From assembly GCF_001545925.1 (NCBI RefSeq), contig NZ_LMVQ01000157.1, positions 1-38,164 of the forward strand: DNA of 38,164 nt. The letters run 5' to 3'. A program made the translations under genes and the position numbers. The DNA is from Mycobacterium sp. NAZ190054. GTDB lineage: Bacteria > Actinomycetota > Actinomycetes > Mycobacteriales > Mycobacteriaceae. Below, one piece after another: positions 15,296 to 22,687 of this stretch. The notes beneath the pieces are model-generated. The model saw nothing but the letters and a program-made list of their open reading frames with translations. It searched no databases and was not told the DNA's origin. The number at the start of each line of letters is the position of its first letter. The first letter of the stretch is position 1.

Positions 15296-16468
15296 GTGAG
15301 CGAGTTGTCGAACAAGCGGAAGTCCCCGGTCACCGAGTCGGCAAAGCACATCACCGACCTCGGCGCGGCGCCCCCGCGATCGTCGAATGCCATCAAGATC
15401 TGGGCGACCGTCGGCGCCGTGTTCCTGGCGCTGACGATCTATGTGATCATCCGGTGGATAACCGGACCGTACTTCGAGCCGGTGGCGGGGGGCCCGACCG
15501 AGCCACCGCTGTATATGAAGATCCCGCTGATCGCCAACGCCGTCATCCTCTGGGTCGGCCTGCCATTCGCGCTGTGGTACTTCATCATCCGGCCCTGGGT
15601 GCGGGACCGGCGCATCACGCTCGACGGCATGCTGCTGGTGTCGATGGGCCTGATGATGTTCCAGGATCCGATGCTGAACTACTACAGCACCTGGTGCACG
15701 TACAACGCGTGGCTCCCGAACCGGGGATCATGGGCACCGCACTTCCCGGGCTGGGTGGCACACGAGGAACCGGGCCACACGGTGCCCGAACCGCTGCTGA
15801 CCAATATCCCCGGCTACATGTACGGCGTGCTGCTGCTCACCATCGTCGGCTGCATGATCATGCGCAAGATCAAGAACCGGTGGCCCGGGATCAGCAATCT
15901 GAGGCTGGTGTTGGTCACCTATGCGATCGCCATCGTCTTCGACTTCGTCATGGAGGGCCTCATCCTCCTTCCGATCGGGTTCTACTCCTACCCCGGCGCC
16001 ATCCAGTCGTTGTCGATCAACGCCGGCACCTACTATCAGTGGCCCATCTACGAGGGCCTGATGTGGGGTGGCGTCCAGACGGCGCTGTGCTGCCTGCGCT
16101 TCTTCACCGATGACCGGGGACGCACCCTTGTCGAACGCGGACTGGACAGCATCCGCGGCGGGTTCATCAAACAACAGTTCATCCGCTTCCTGGCGATCTT
16201 CGGCGGTGTCAGCGCATGCTTCTTCCTCTTCTACAACGTGCCCGCGACCTGGCTCGGCATGCACGGCGACCCGTGGCCGGAGGACGTGCAGAAGCGCTCG
16301 TACTTCAATCCCGGCATCTGCGGTGAGGGCACCGACCGACCGTGCCCGAATCCCGATCTGCTGCCGTATCCGACCAAGCACTCGGGCTACATCAACCACG
16401 AGGGCGAATTCGTCATGCCGGAAGGCGCCGAGATGCCCGCGCCCGTGCCCATTCAACACGGGGAGTGA
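15296..16468 (+). CDS. AveC-like (spirocyclase AveC family) membrane protein
   Basis: This 390-residue protein has a hydrophilic N-terminus, a first membrane helix near residues 35-52, several further hydrophobic stretches and a polar C-terminal tail of about 60 residues. It matches the mycobacterial proteins named after AveC, which acts on the spiroketal of avermectin. Shared features include MFQDPMLNYYSTWCTYNAW, GSWAPHFPGW and a polar NPG-type segment near the end. GTG is chosen as start because AGGAGG lies 4-5 nt upstream. It diverges from a TetR gene. The activity of mycobacterial members is not established; ring closure or isomerisation of a lipophilic substrate at the membrane is inference. 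Acidic and aromatic residues within the helices are notable. Confidence 0.78.
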   Translation: MSELSNKRKSPVTESAKHITDLGAAPPRSSNAIKIWATVGAVFLALTIYVIIRWITGPYFEPVAGGPTEPPLYMKIPLIANAVILWVGLPFALWYFIIRPWVRDRRITLDGMLLVSMGLMMFQDPMLNYYSTWCTYNAWLPNRGSWAPHFPGWVAHEEPGHTVPEPLLTNIPGYMYGVLLLTIVGCMIMRKIKNRWPGISNLRLVLVTYAIAIVFDFVMEGLILLPIGFYSYPGAIQSLSINAGTYYQWPIYEGLMWGGVQTALCCLRFFTDDRGRTLVERGLDSIRGGFIKQQFIRFLAIFGGVSACFFLFYNVPATWLGMHGDPWPEDVQKRSYFNPGICGEGTDRPCPNPDLLPYPTKHSGYINHEGEFVMPEGAEMPAPVPIQHGE

Positions 16469-16471
16469 GGC

Positions 16472-16516
16472 TCAGGGCATTTTGACCGCCGACACGTACA
16501 TCTCGAAGATCGGCAG
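16472..16516 (-). pseudogene. Remnant of a TetR gene C-terminus
   Basis: On the - strand these bases read LPIFEMYVSAVKMP followed by a stop. This closely copies the end of the TetR at 14590 (RPIVEMYVSAIKLA), also in nucleotides (GACACGTACATCTC versus GAGACGTACATCTC on the + strand). Upstream, to about 16560, another frame shows a diverged KLDALGEDKL-type stretch. No start or helix-turn-helix remains; the hydrolase gene begins its 3' end at 16601. It looks like the tail of a second regulator lost by deletion. Confidence 0.65.
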
Positions 16517-16600
16517 GTGACGGTGAGCTTGTCCTCCCCGAGGGCGTCGAGCTTTCCGGCAACGTTCCGCCGGGCGGGTGTCGGCCCGGACGCCGAGCCG

Positions 16601-17350
16601 TTACCGGTCAAGCGATTCCCAGAACCGCGTGAGGGCGGCGGCCCCGCGAGCCGGGTCCTCCACCATCCACCAATGACCGAGTCCGTCGAGCACCTCGGTC
16701 CGGGCGCCCGCCCGGTCGGCGGCCCTGCGCCGCATCTCACCGGTGCCGACGAAGGTGTCCTCGGTGGCCGACAGCGACAGTCCCGGGCGGGCGGCGGCGT
16801 TCCCGAGCGCCCGCCCGGCATCGGCGAGAGCCGGTTGACGTGCCGAGCGGTACAGCGCCAGGATCGCCCGACCCATCTCCGGCCCCTGGGCTGCGGCGAA
16901 CGACGCCGCGACCTCGGCGGGAATGCCGAAGGCGGCCAGTTGTTCTGCCCGCTCCCCCACCGAACCGGCGACCATCCCCTCGATCACCTGCTCGCCGACC
17001 TCCGGAGTCTGGAACATCTGGGCCATGTCGTGCCACACGTAGTCCGAGTCGAACAAGCCGACGACGTCGCTGGCCCAGCTGCGCACCAGTTCGGGTCGAT
17101 GCATGACGGCGTTGATCACGTGCCCGCCGCCCCAGTCGTGTCCGACGAGGTCGACGGGTTGGTCGATGCGCTCCAGCTCGTCGATGAGCCAATCCCGGTA
17201 GGCGAGGAACGTCGCCGAGAAACCGGCGGGTAACGGGGCGCCGAATCCCGGCGGCGACAACCGCACCACATCGCTGCGCCCGAGCGCGTCGACGAGCGGG
17301 CCCCAGACCGCGTCGGTCTCTGGATTGCCGTGCACGAGAACCACAGTCAC
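16601..17350 (-). CDS. Alpha/beta hydrolase with Asp nucleophile (epoxide-hydrolase-like)
   Basis: This is a 249-residue hydrolase. It has the oxyanion motif HGNPETD (7-13), the nucleophile elbow GHDWGGG with Asp72 and a likely catalytic His226 in GLGHWWMVEDP. An aspartate nucleophile is the mark of epoxide hydrolases and haloalkane dehalogenases rather than esterases. The HGNP start also suits that group. The GTG is chosen because GAGAGGA lies upstream and the fold begins at once; longer frames would overlap the acyl-CoA dehydrogenase gene. Opening an epoxide from a P450 or Rieske step is plausible. It lies 49 nt after the acyl-CoA dehydrogenase stop on the same strand. Confidence 0.87.
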   Translation of the reverse strand: MTVVLVHGNPETDAVWGPLVDALGRSDVVRLSPPGFGAPLPAGFSATFLAYRDWLIDELERIDQPVDLVGHDWGGGHVINAVMHRPELVRSWASDVVGLFDSDYVWHDMAQMFQTPEVGEQVIEGMVAGSVGERAEQLAAFGIPAEVAASFAAAQGPEMGRAILALYRSARQPALADAGRALGNAAARPGLSLSATEDTFVGTGEMRRRAADRAGARTEVLDGLGHWWMVEDPARGAAALTRFWESLDR

Positions 17351-17399
17351 GGTCGAGATCCTCTCACGAGATCGATGCCCAGCCACATCGGCGCGAAAG

Positions 17400-18590
17400 T
17401 CAGCGAGCCGGAAGGCCCAGCACTCGCTGGGCGATGATGTTGCGCTGGATCTCCGAGGTGCCACCGGAGATGGTGCCCGCATAGCTGCTGACGTAACGGG
17501 TGAACCAACTACCGGTGAAAAGGTCCGGGCTGTAGGGGTTGTAGGCGGCGGTGAGCGCGGCGCCGCGCAGACCGTCGACACCCGCGGCGTCCAAGGCGTG
17601 ACGGAAGGCGTTCTGTTCGGCTTCCGAGCCGAACAGTTTCAGCACCGAGACACCCGGTATGTCTCGCTCACCGCGGGCCGCCTGACCGAGCGCGACCGAG
17701 CCCAGCAGCCGCAACGCCTGATGATCCATCGCGATCGTCGCGTAACGGTCCCGATCGATCTCCCCCACCGGGTGGAAATCCGCGAGCAACTGCTCGAGCC
17801 GGTTGGCGAACGCCATCCACATCATCGTGCGTTCGTGGCCCAGCGAGCCATTCGCCACCCGCCAGCCTTCGTGCAGCGGGCCGACGAGGTTCTCGGCGGG
17901 CACCCGCACGTCGGTGAAGAACACCTCGTTGAAATCCACCGCGTCACGGTCGAACACCGACGCGAACGGCCGCCGCTCGACACCGGGGGTGTCGGTGGGG
18001 ATGAGCAACGCGCTGATTCCCTTGTGCTTGGGCGCTCCCGGATCGGTGCGCACGAAGGTGAGCAGCACGTCGGCATCGTGCGCCCCCGAGGTCCACACCT
18101 TCTGCCCGTTCACCACGAAACAGTCGCCGGCCGAATCGGCGGTGCGCACCGCGCGGGTGGCCAGCCCGGCCAGATCGGATCCGGCGCCGGGCTCGCTCAT
18201 CCCCAGCGCCGCTGTCATGTCCGCGCGCAGGATCGGGACCGCCCAGCGCCGCTTCTGCTCGTCGGTGCCGAACGACAGCAGCGACGCGGCGATGATGCCG
18301 ACGCCCTGCGGGTTGAACGCATGGTAGATGCGCCGCCGGGACAGCTCCTCACGATGGACGAACTGCTGCAGGATGCCGGCGTTTCGGCCACCGAACTCCG
18401 GTGCGTTTCCCGGCAACAGCCAGCCGTGGTCGAACTGCAGCCGCTGCCATCGCCGCGCCCACTGGGGGACGTGCGCGGTGGAGCGTGACCGCTCACCCGC
18501 CGCCTCGGCCTCCTGGGGCAGATGCTCGTCGAGGAATCTGACGAACTCGGCGCGAAACGCCTCCACCTCGGGATCGAAGGTGAGCTGCAC
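17400..18590 (-). CDS. Acyl-CoA dehydrogenase (FadE-type)
   Basis: This is a 396-residue flavoprotein. MSEPGAGSDLAG (131-142) and NGQKVWTSGAHDADV (161-175) form the usual FAD and substrate site, and the C-terminus is GGTSEIQRNIIAQRVLGLP. The glutamate found in the medium-chain enzyme motif YEGT is absent here (YAGTISGGT). Glu253 in GHERTM is at the position used by long-chain and isovaleryl enzymes, so it is the likely base. It desaturates an acyl-CoA and feeds electrons to ETF. Its promoter is shared with the divergent epimerase gene, only 45 bp away, and contains an AAGTACTT palindrome. Together with the epoxide-hydrolase-like gene downstream it forms a short - strand unit. Confidence 0.94.
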   Translation of the reverse strand: MQLTFDPEVEAFRAEFVRFLDEHLPQEAEAAGERSRSTAHVPQWARRWQRLQFDHGWLLPGNAPEFGGRNAGILQQFVHREELSRRRIYHAFNPQGVGIIAASLLSFGTDEQKRRWAVPILRADMTAALGMSEPGAGSDLAGLATRAVRTADSAGDCFVVNGQKVWTSGAHDADVLLTFVRTDPGAPKHKGISALLIPTDTPGVERRPFASVFDRDAVDFNEVFFTDVRVPAENLVGPLHEGWRVANGSLGHERTMMWMAFANRLEQLLADFHPVGEIDRDRYATIAMDHQALRLLGSVALGQAARGERDIPGVSVLKLFGSEAEQNAFRHALDAAGVDGLRGAALTAAYNPYSPDLFTGSWFTRYVSSYAGTISGGTSEIQRNIIAQRVLGLPAR

Positions 18591-18601
18591 GCCGCCGAGA
18601 A

Positions 18602-18618
18602 TATCAAGTACTTAACAT
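18602..18618. promoter_or_regulatory. Candidate MarR-type operator in a divergent promoter
   Basis: TATCAAGTACTTAACAT contains the 8-bp palindrome AAGTACTT (18606-18613) and shares the TATCAAGTACTT arm with the site at 8723. It sits in the 45-bp gap between the acyl-CoA dehydrogenase and the epimerase, where a bound repressor could block both promoters. Confidence 0.6.
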
Positions 18619-18635
18619 CTGCGTCAGAGTGCGCT

Positions 18636-19556
18636 ATGACTAGTGGGATGCTCACTGGCGAGAAGATCCTGATCACCGGCGCGACGGGCAAGATCGCGTT
18701 CCCCATCGCACGCGCGCTTGCCGGGCGCAACGAGGTCTGGGGCGTCGCCCGGCTGCGGAACCCCGCCGACCGGGACCGACTGGCGGGCGCCGGAATCACC
18801 CCGGTCGCGCTCGACGTGAGCACCGGCGACCTCTCGGCACTGCCCGACGATTTCGGCTACGTCTTCCACGCCGCGGTCGACACCGGCCAGGGCGACTGGA
18901 CCCGCTGCGTCGACACCAACGCGCAGAAGTCCGGCGACCTGCTGTACCACTGTCGCGCGGCGAAGGGCTTCGTCTTCTGCTCGACCGGCTCGGTCTACGG
19001 CTACCGGGGACAACACCCGCTGCGGGAGTCCGACCCACCCGGCGTGCCGTTGCGCGCGAACTACAGCTTCTCCAAGATCGCCGCCGAGGCGGTGTGCACC
19101 TGGATCGCCGGACAACACGGCATACCGCTGACGATCATCCGGATCTGCTCCACCTACGGCCCGGAAGGCGGGGCCCCCGCGGACAGACTCGAGATGATGT
19201 TGGCGCACAAGCCGATCCGGCTCCATCCCGACAAGCCGAACAACTACAACCCGATCTACGAGGACGACTACGTCGAGCTCGGGATCCGGGCCATGGAGAT
19301 CGCCGGCACACCGCCGGTCGTGGTGAACTGGGCAGGCAGCGAGACGGTCAGCGCCGAGGAGTACTGCGCCTTCATGGGTGAACTCGTCGGCGTCGAGCCG
19401 ATCTTCACCTACACCCCGGATGCGCACACCCCGCTGTGGCCCGACGTCACCTACATGCACCAGGTGCTTGGACGGACGAAAGTGCCGTGGCGGGAGGGCT
19501 TCCGGCGGATGATCGCGGCGCGGCATCCCGAATTCACGGTCGCGGCGACGGACTGA
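18636..19556 (+). CDS. NAD-dependent epimerase/dehydratase family protein (extended SDR)
   Basis: This is a 306-residue extended SDR. The Rossmann motif ITGATGKIAFPIA is near the N-terminus, followed by VFHAAV, a serine in FCSTGSVYG and the catalytic pair YSFSK, then the RICSTYGP segment typical of epimerases. The ATG at 18636 is taken as the start; another in-frame ATG at 18648 is possible, and neither has a strong ribosome site. It begins a three-gene + strand unit with an unknown protein (12-nt gap) and an LLM oxidoreductase. Extended SDRs act on sugar nucleotides but also on hydroxysteroids and other alcohols; the context favours a lipophilic alcohol. The promoter carries a putative MarR-type site. 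Confidence 0.88.
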   Translation: MTSGMLTGEKILITGATGKIAFPIARALAGRNEVWGVARLRNPADRDRLAGAGITPVALDVSTGDLSALPDDFGYVFHAAVDTGQGDWTRCVDTNAQKSGDLLYHCRAAKGFVFCSTGSVYGYRGQHPLRESDPPGVPLRANYSFSKIAAEAVCTWIAGQHGIPLTIIRICSTYGPEGGAPADRLEMMLAHKPIRLHPDKPNNYNPIYEDDYVELGIRAMEIAGTPPVVVNWAGSETVSAEEYCAFMGELVGVEPIFTYTPDAHTPLWPDVTYMHQVLGRTKVPWREGFRRMIAARHPEFTVAATD

Positions 19557-19568
19557 AGGGGGCAGAAG

Positions 19569-20312
19569 ATGCGACTACCCGGATCGCCGTCCGATGAGGT
19601 GGCCGAGGTGCTCGCCGAGGGGCGCGGCGACATCACCACGCTGTTCGTGTCGATGGCGACCAGACATCCCGACGGCGCGGACGCCGACTACCTGCGCTGG
19701 CACACCCTCGACCACCGGCCCGAGCAGCATCGACTGCATGCCGTCCGCGCGTCGCTGCGACTGGTCTCGACGCCCGAGTGCCGTTCGGCACGGGCAGCGA
19801 GCCAGGATCGCTACGACGCCATCGACCACGTGATGACGTACTTCTTCACCGACCCCGATGGGATGGGACCGTTCCTGTCGCTGTCCGAGGCGCTCGGCGA
19901 CGCGGGCCGCAAGCTGCCGCTGCTGCCGCCGGTCGAACGCGGCGTGTACGACGTCGGAACGAAGGTGGCGGCGCCGCGGGTCAAGGTGGGTGCCGACGTG
20001 CTGCCATGGTGGCCGGCCCGCGGCATCTACCTGCTGCTGGAATCGGGCGGCCCGGCACCGTCAGAGCTGACCGACATCGACGGCGTCGCCGGCGTGTGGT
20101 CGGCGACGTCACTGCGGGTCGATGCCCGACTGGCCAGTGCGCCTGCCGGGCAGACGGTTTCATACTGCTTTCTCGACGACGACCCGGTCGCGACCGCACA
20201 CCGGTTGCGGCCGGCGTTGGAGAAACGCTGGAGCGCCAACGCGATCGAGCCGCTGTTCGCCGCCCCGTTCCACCCTGTCGTCCCGCACGAATGGGACCGC
20301 CATGTGCCGTAG
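19569..20312 (+). CDS. Unknown conserved protein, possibly two dimeric alpha/beta-barrel halves
   Basis: I do not recognise this 247-residue protein with certainty. It is soluble, without signal or membrane segments. The N-terminal part has an EthD- or ABM-like look: a strand TTLFVSMATRH, then DYLRWHTLDHRPEQH and a helix, then HVMTYFFTD. A second strand-helix set follows from about residue 150 (RGIYLLLESG...VSYCFLDDDP). That would suit a fused pair of ferredoxin-like domains binding a hydrophobic ligand. AAGGGGG lies upstream of the ATG. It lies between the epimerase and an LLM oxidoreductase, so a role in the same catabolic step is likely but unproven. Confidence 0.82.
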   Translation: MRLPGSPSDEVAEVLAEGRGDITTLFVSMATRHPDGADADYLRWHTLDHRPEQHRLHAVRASLRLVSTPECRSARAASQDRYDAIDHVMTYFFTDPDGMGPFLSLSEALGDAGRKLPLLPPVERGVYDVGTKVAAPRVKVGADVLPWWPARGIYLLLESGGPAPSELTDIDGVAGVWSATSLRVDARLASAPAGQTVSYCFLDDDPVATAHRLRPALEKRWSANAIEPLFAAPFHPVVPHEWDRHVP

Positions 20313-20321
20313 GGAGCGCGG

Positions 20322-21299
20322 ATGAGAATCGGTGTGATGGTCGGCTCGGACAAGGAACGTCCCCGCGCCGACCGGCTGGCGGGCCTGCTGGACGACGGAA
20401 AGACCGCCGAGAGCCAGGGGTTCGCGTCGTTCTGGATGCCACAGGTGCCCGGCTATCTCGACGCGTTGACCGCCGTCGCGCTGCTCGGGCACGTCACCGA
20501 GCGGATCGAGATCGGGACGGCGGTGGTGCCCATCCAGACCCGTCATCCGATGGTCATGGCCCAGCAGGCACTGACCACCCAGGTCGCCTGTGCGGGCCGG
20601 TTCACGCTCGGCGTCGGCCCGTCACACCACTGGATCGTCACCGATCAACTCGGGCTGCCGTATGACAAACCCGCTCAGCTGGTGCGCGACTACCTCGACG
20701 TGCTGAACGCGGGGTTCACCGGTCCCGGCACGGTCGCGGTGCACAACGACACCTACCGCGTGAACAGCCCGGTGGAGGTCACCGACGCGTTCACGGTACC
20801 GGTGCTGGTGGCCGCCCTCGGACCCACGATGCTGCGGATCGCCGGTGAGCGGGCCGGGGGCACGATCCTGTGGATGGCCGACGAGCGAGCGATCGGCGAG
20901 TACGTCGTACCGCGAATCACCAGGGCCGCGGAGACAGCCGGGCGCAGCGGAACGCGCGTCGTCGCCGGCGTTCCCGTGGCGCTCTGCCCGCAAGCCGACG
21001 TCGACAGCGCCCGCGCCTACGCCGGCGACGTGCTCGGCCACGCGGACTTCTCCCCCAACTATGTGCGCCTGCTCGAGCACGGCGACGCCGAAGACGTCGG
21101 CGACACCATGGCGGCCGGCAACGAGGCGACCGTACTGGCCCGGCTGCGCCGCTATCGCGACGCCGGGGTGACCGACCTCGCCGCGCGTGTCGTCCCGCTC
21201 GGAGACACCGCCGAGCAGCGTTGCGCGTCGCGCAGGCGCACCCAGGAGTTCATCGCATCACTGGCCGCCGAATTCGCTTCGGGCGCTGGGCCACCATGA
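20322..21299 (+). CDS. LLM-class, probably F420-dependent, oxidoreductase
   Basis: This 325-residue TIM-barrel protein is of the luciferase-like monooxygenase superfamily. Visible are the N-terminal MRIGVMVGSD, FWMPQVPGYLDALTAVALLG, EIGTAVVPIQTRHPMVMAQQALT and GRFTLGVGPSHHWIV. These match the actinobacterial group that uses reduced F420 rather than FMN. A GGGAG stands upstream of the ATG, 9 nt after the previous stop. It probably reduces or oxidises a carbonyl, or an activated double bond. It is the last gene of the epimerase unit and ends 23 nt before a convergent gene. Substrate not assignable. Confidence 0.92.
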   Translation: MRIGVMVGSDKERPRADRLAGLLDDGKTAESQGFASFWMPQVPGYLDALTAVALLGHVTERIEIGTAVVPIQTRHPMVMAQQALTTQVACAGRFTLGVGPSHHWIVTDQLGLPYDKPAQLVRDYLDVLNAGFTGPGTVAVHNDTYRVNSPVEVTDAFTVPVLVAALGPTMLRIAGERAGGTILWMADERAIGEYVVPRITRAAETAGRSGTRVVAGVPVALCPQADVDSARAYAGDVLGHADFSPNYVRLLEHGDAEDVGDTMAAGNEATVLARLRRYRDAGVTDLAARVVPLGDTAEQRCASRRRTQEFIASLAAEFASGAGPP

Positions 21300-21322
21300 A
21301 CTCGGTGGGCTCGGCCGGGAAG

Positions 21323-21658
21323 TCAACTGATGTAGGAGGGATAACCGTGGCGGGCCACTTTCTCCTTGTATTGACGATTCATCTCCGGCCAGGGGACGCG
21401 AGGGACGAAGATCGCCTCCACCCAATGCCAGAGTAGGTAGGGGTGAGCCCCCAGTGCGTACAACGCCTCGTAGTCCATGCGCTCGAACGCCGCCCGCTCG
21501 TCGTCGGTGAGCACGTGATCATCGGACACCCGGTCCGGGCCGGCCGACTGCGAGAGCCACCGGTCCACGAACGCGGCCGAATCTGCCACGTAGTCGGCGA
21601 CGGCATCGTTGCTCATCTCGACGGATCTCATGAACTTGTTGATCATGTATTTACTCAT
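21323..21658 (-). CDS. LigA-like protein (extradiol dioxygenase alpha-subunit family)
   Basis: This 111-residue protein opens with MSKYMINKFMRSVEM and has a central DDERAAFERMDYEALYALGAHPYLLW segment, the pattern of LigA, the small subunit of protocatechuate 4,5-dioxygenase-type (class III) extradiol enzymes. In those enzymes LigA caps the active site of the iron-bearing LigB subunit. No LigB gene is present in this window, so the protein is an orphan here or works with a partner elsewhere. Its start overlaps the end of a 67-residue upstream gene by 8 nt. The C-terminal HWVEAIFVPRVPWPEMN tail is longer than in simple LigA. Function as a ring-cleavage subunit is inference. Confidence 0.82.
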   Translation of the reverse strand: MSKYMINKFMRSVEMSNDAVADYVADSAAFVDRWLSQSAGPDRVSDDHVLTDDERAAFERMDYEALYALGAHPYLLWHWVEAIFVPRVPWPEMNRQYKEKVARHGYPSYIS

Positions 21659-21854
21659 CAGATCTCCACAGGAAGAACGGACTCGCCGCGTAGCGGGAAG
21701 GCGTCGCCTCACCGAAGTCCGCCGGGCGGGAGTTCATCGCCGCCAGAGCTGTTATGACATTCACGTATTGATAGGTCACGTTTCCCGCGGCCATGACACG
21801 TTCGTATGTGCAGTCCGTCAGCCCTTTTGAGGCGGGCGGCGGAATCCGCGCCAT
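21651..21854 (-). CDS. Small protein of unknown function, upstream of LigA-like gene
   Basis: This 67-residue reading frame starts at an ATG preceded by AGGA at 6 nt and ends overlapping the LigA-like start by 8 nt. I do not recognise it. It contains VTYQYVNVITALAAMN and a C-terminal SRYAASPFFLWRSDE, with no membrane helix or metal motif. The overlap and ribosome site favour a real gene coupled to the LigA-like one. It does not resemble LigB. Confidence 0.55.
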   Translation of the reverse strand: MARIPPPASKGLTDCTYERVMAAGNVTYQYVNVITALAAMNSRPADFGEATPSRYAASPFFLWRSDE

Positions 21855-21882
21855 TCGTTCCTGACACGAGAGGGAGTCCTAC

Positions 21883-21936
21883 ATGCCGCGACCGCGACGC
21901 GGCAGAGGCGGCGCAACACCGGCCCGATATGAGTGA
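21883..21936 (+). CDS. Possible 17-residue Arg-rich peptide ORF
   Basis: An ATG with GAGGGAG about 7 nt upstream opens MPRPRRGRGGATPARYE, then a stop. A perfect 22-bp palindrome follows 14 nt later. It could be a leader peptide or a tiny gene, but Arg-rich frames arise easily in such DNA. Its ribosome site lies within the region expected to hold the promoter of the divergent small gene. Confidence 0.28.
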   Translation: MPRPRRGRGGATPARYE

Positions 21937-21949
21937 CCGCAGGCGCCCT

Positions 21950-21971
21950 CCCGCGGGTCCGGACCCGCGGG
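21950..21971. terminator. Perfect 22-bp palindrome, possible hairpin
   Basis: CCCGCGGGTCC is followed directly by its exact complement with no loop. In RNA it would form a strong GC hairpin with a small strained loop; in DNA it could also be a protein site. There is no T tract. It lies in the 21855-22029 gap, between the leader-like ORF and the TetR gene. Confidence 0.4.
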
Positions 21972-21973
21972 CG

Positions 21974-21994
21974 TAGTTAGACAGTCGTCAACTA
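21974..21994. promoter_or_regulatory. Candidate operator before the TetR gene
   Basis: TAGTTAGAC and GTCAACTA form an inverted repeat around AGTC, with one unpaired base in the left arm. It is 36 nt before the TetR start. TTACAGT ends about 7 nt before the GTG at 22030, so the regulator could be translated from a leaderless or near-leaderless message. Confidence 0.4.
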
Positions 21995-22029
21995 TATGCA
22001 AGGCGTAATCCCGCTGTTACAGTGCGATC

Positions 22030-22674
22030 GTGCGGGGAAACCTTGCTGACGGTAGTCAACGCCGTGCCTCGTTTCAGCGGGCGCGTTCGCATGAGACCAA
22101 GCGGAGCCTGGTTCAGGCGGCCATGGCGCTGTGGCGTACCAACGGCTACGCCAAGACGACGGTCGCCGAGATCTGCCGGGCGGCCGGCGTGTCCCGGGCG
22201 CTGTTCTACTTCTATTTCCCGGCCAAGGAGGACATCCTCTTCGAGGTCGGCCTGCTGTCCACGCGTGCGGCGCAGCAGAAGGTCCGCTCGCTGCTGACCA
22301 AGGACTATGAGATCGAGGCCGTCATCGCCGAGGCGTTGCGCAGCCTCGAACGGTCGATGGCGCGCAATCCGCGCGACTTGATCGTCCAGACCATCCTCGA
22401 GGGTTACCGGCACGAACACCGCATCCTCGCCGGCGATCAGCGCAACGACGTCGACGCCGACATGTTCGGCGAGTTGTTCGCCAGGGCGCAGGAAGACGGC
22501 AAGCTCGCCGCGCACGTCGATGTGCCCCACCTTTCGCGCCTGGCCGGAATGCACGTCAGTGAGGGTGTACGCCATTGGGCGGCCGGTGGTTTCGGCGACC
22601 GGTCGTTCGCCGACGTCGTCACCGACGACATCGCCGCCCTCGTCGCCGGCTTCAACATCAGAGAGCGCAACTGA
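22030..22674 (+). CDS. TetR family transcriptional regulator
   Basis: This is a 214-residue regulator with a helix-turn-helix in TTVAEICRAAGVSRALFYFYFPAKEDILFEV and a helical ligand domain. The GTG at 22030 gives about 30 residues before the DNA-binding domain. No clear ribosome site precedes it, and a -10-like TACAGT lies just upstream, so leaderless translation is possible. The acyl-CoA dehydrogenase starts 13 nt after its stop, so regulator and catabolic genes form one + strand unit of four genes (22030-25979). It most likely represses its own operon and responds to an acyl-CoA or related intermediate, as is common for TetR proteins beside such genes. Confidence 0.92.
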   Translation: MRGNLADGSQRRASFQRARSHETKRSLVQAAMALWRTNGYAKTTVAEICRAAGVSRALFYFYFPAKEDILFEVGLLSTRAAQQKVRSLLTKDYEIEAVIAEALRSLERSMARNPRDLIVQTILEGYRHEHRILAGDQRNDVDADMFGELFARAQEDGKLAAHVDVPHLSRLAGMHVSEGVRHWAAGGFGDRSFADVVTDDIAALVAGFNIRERN

Positions 22675-22687
22675 GAGGACTACCGAC

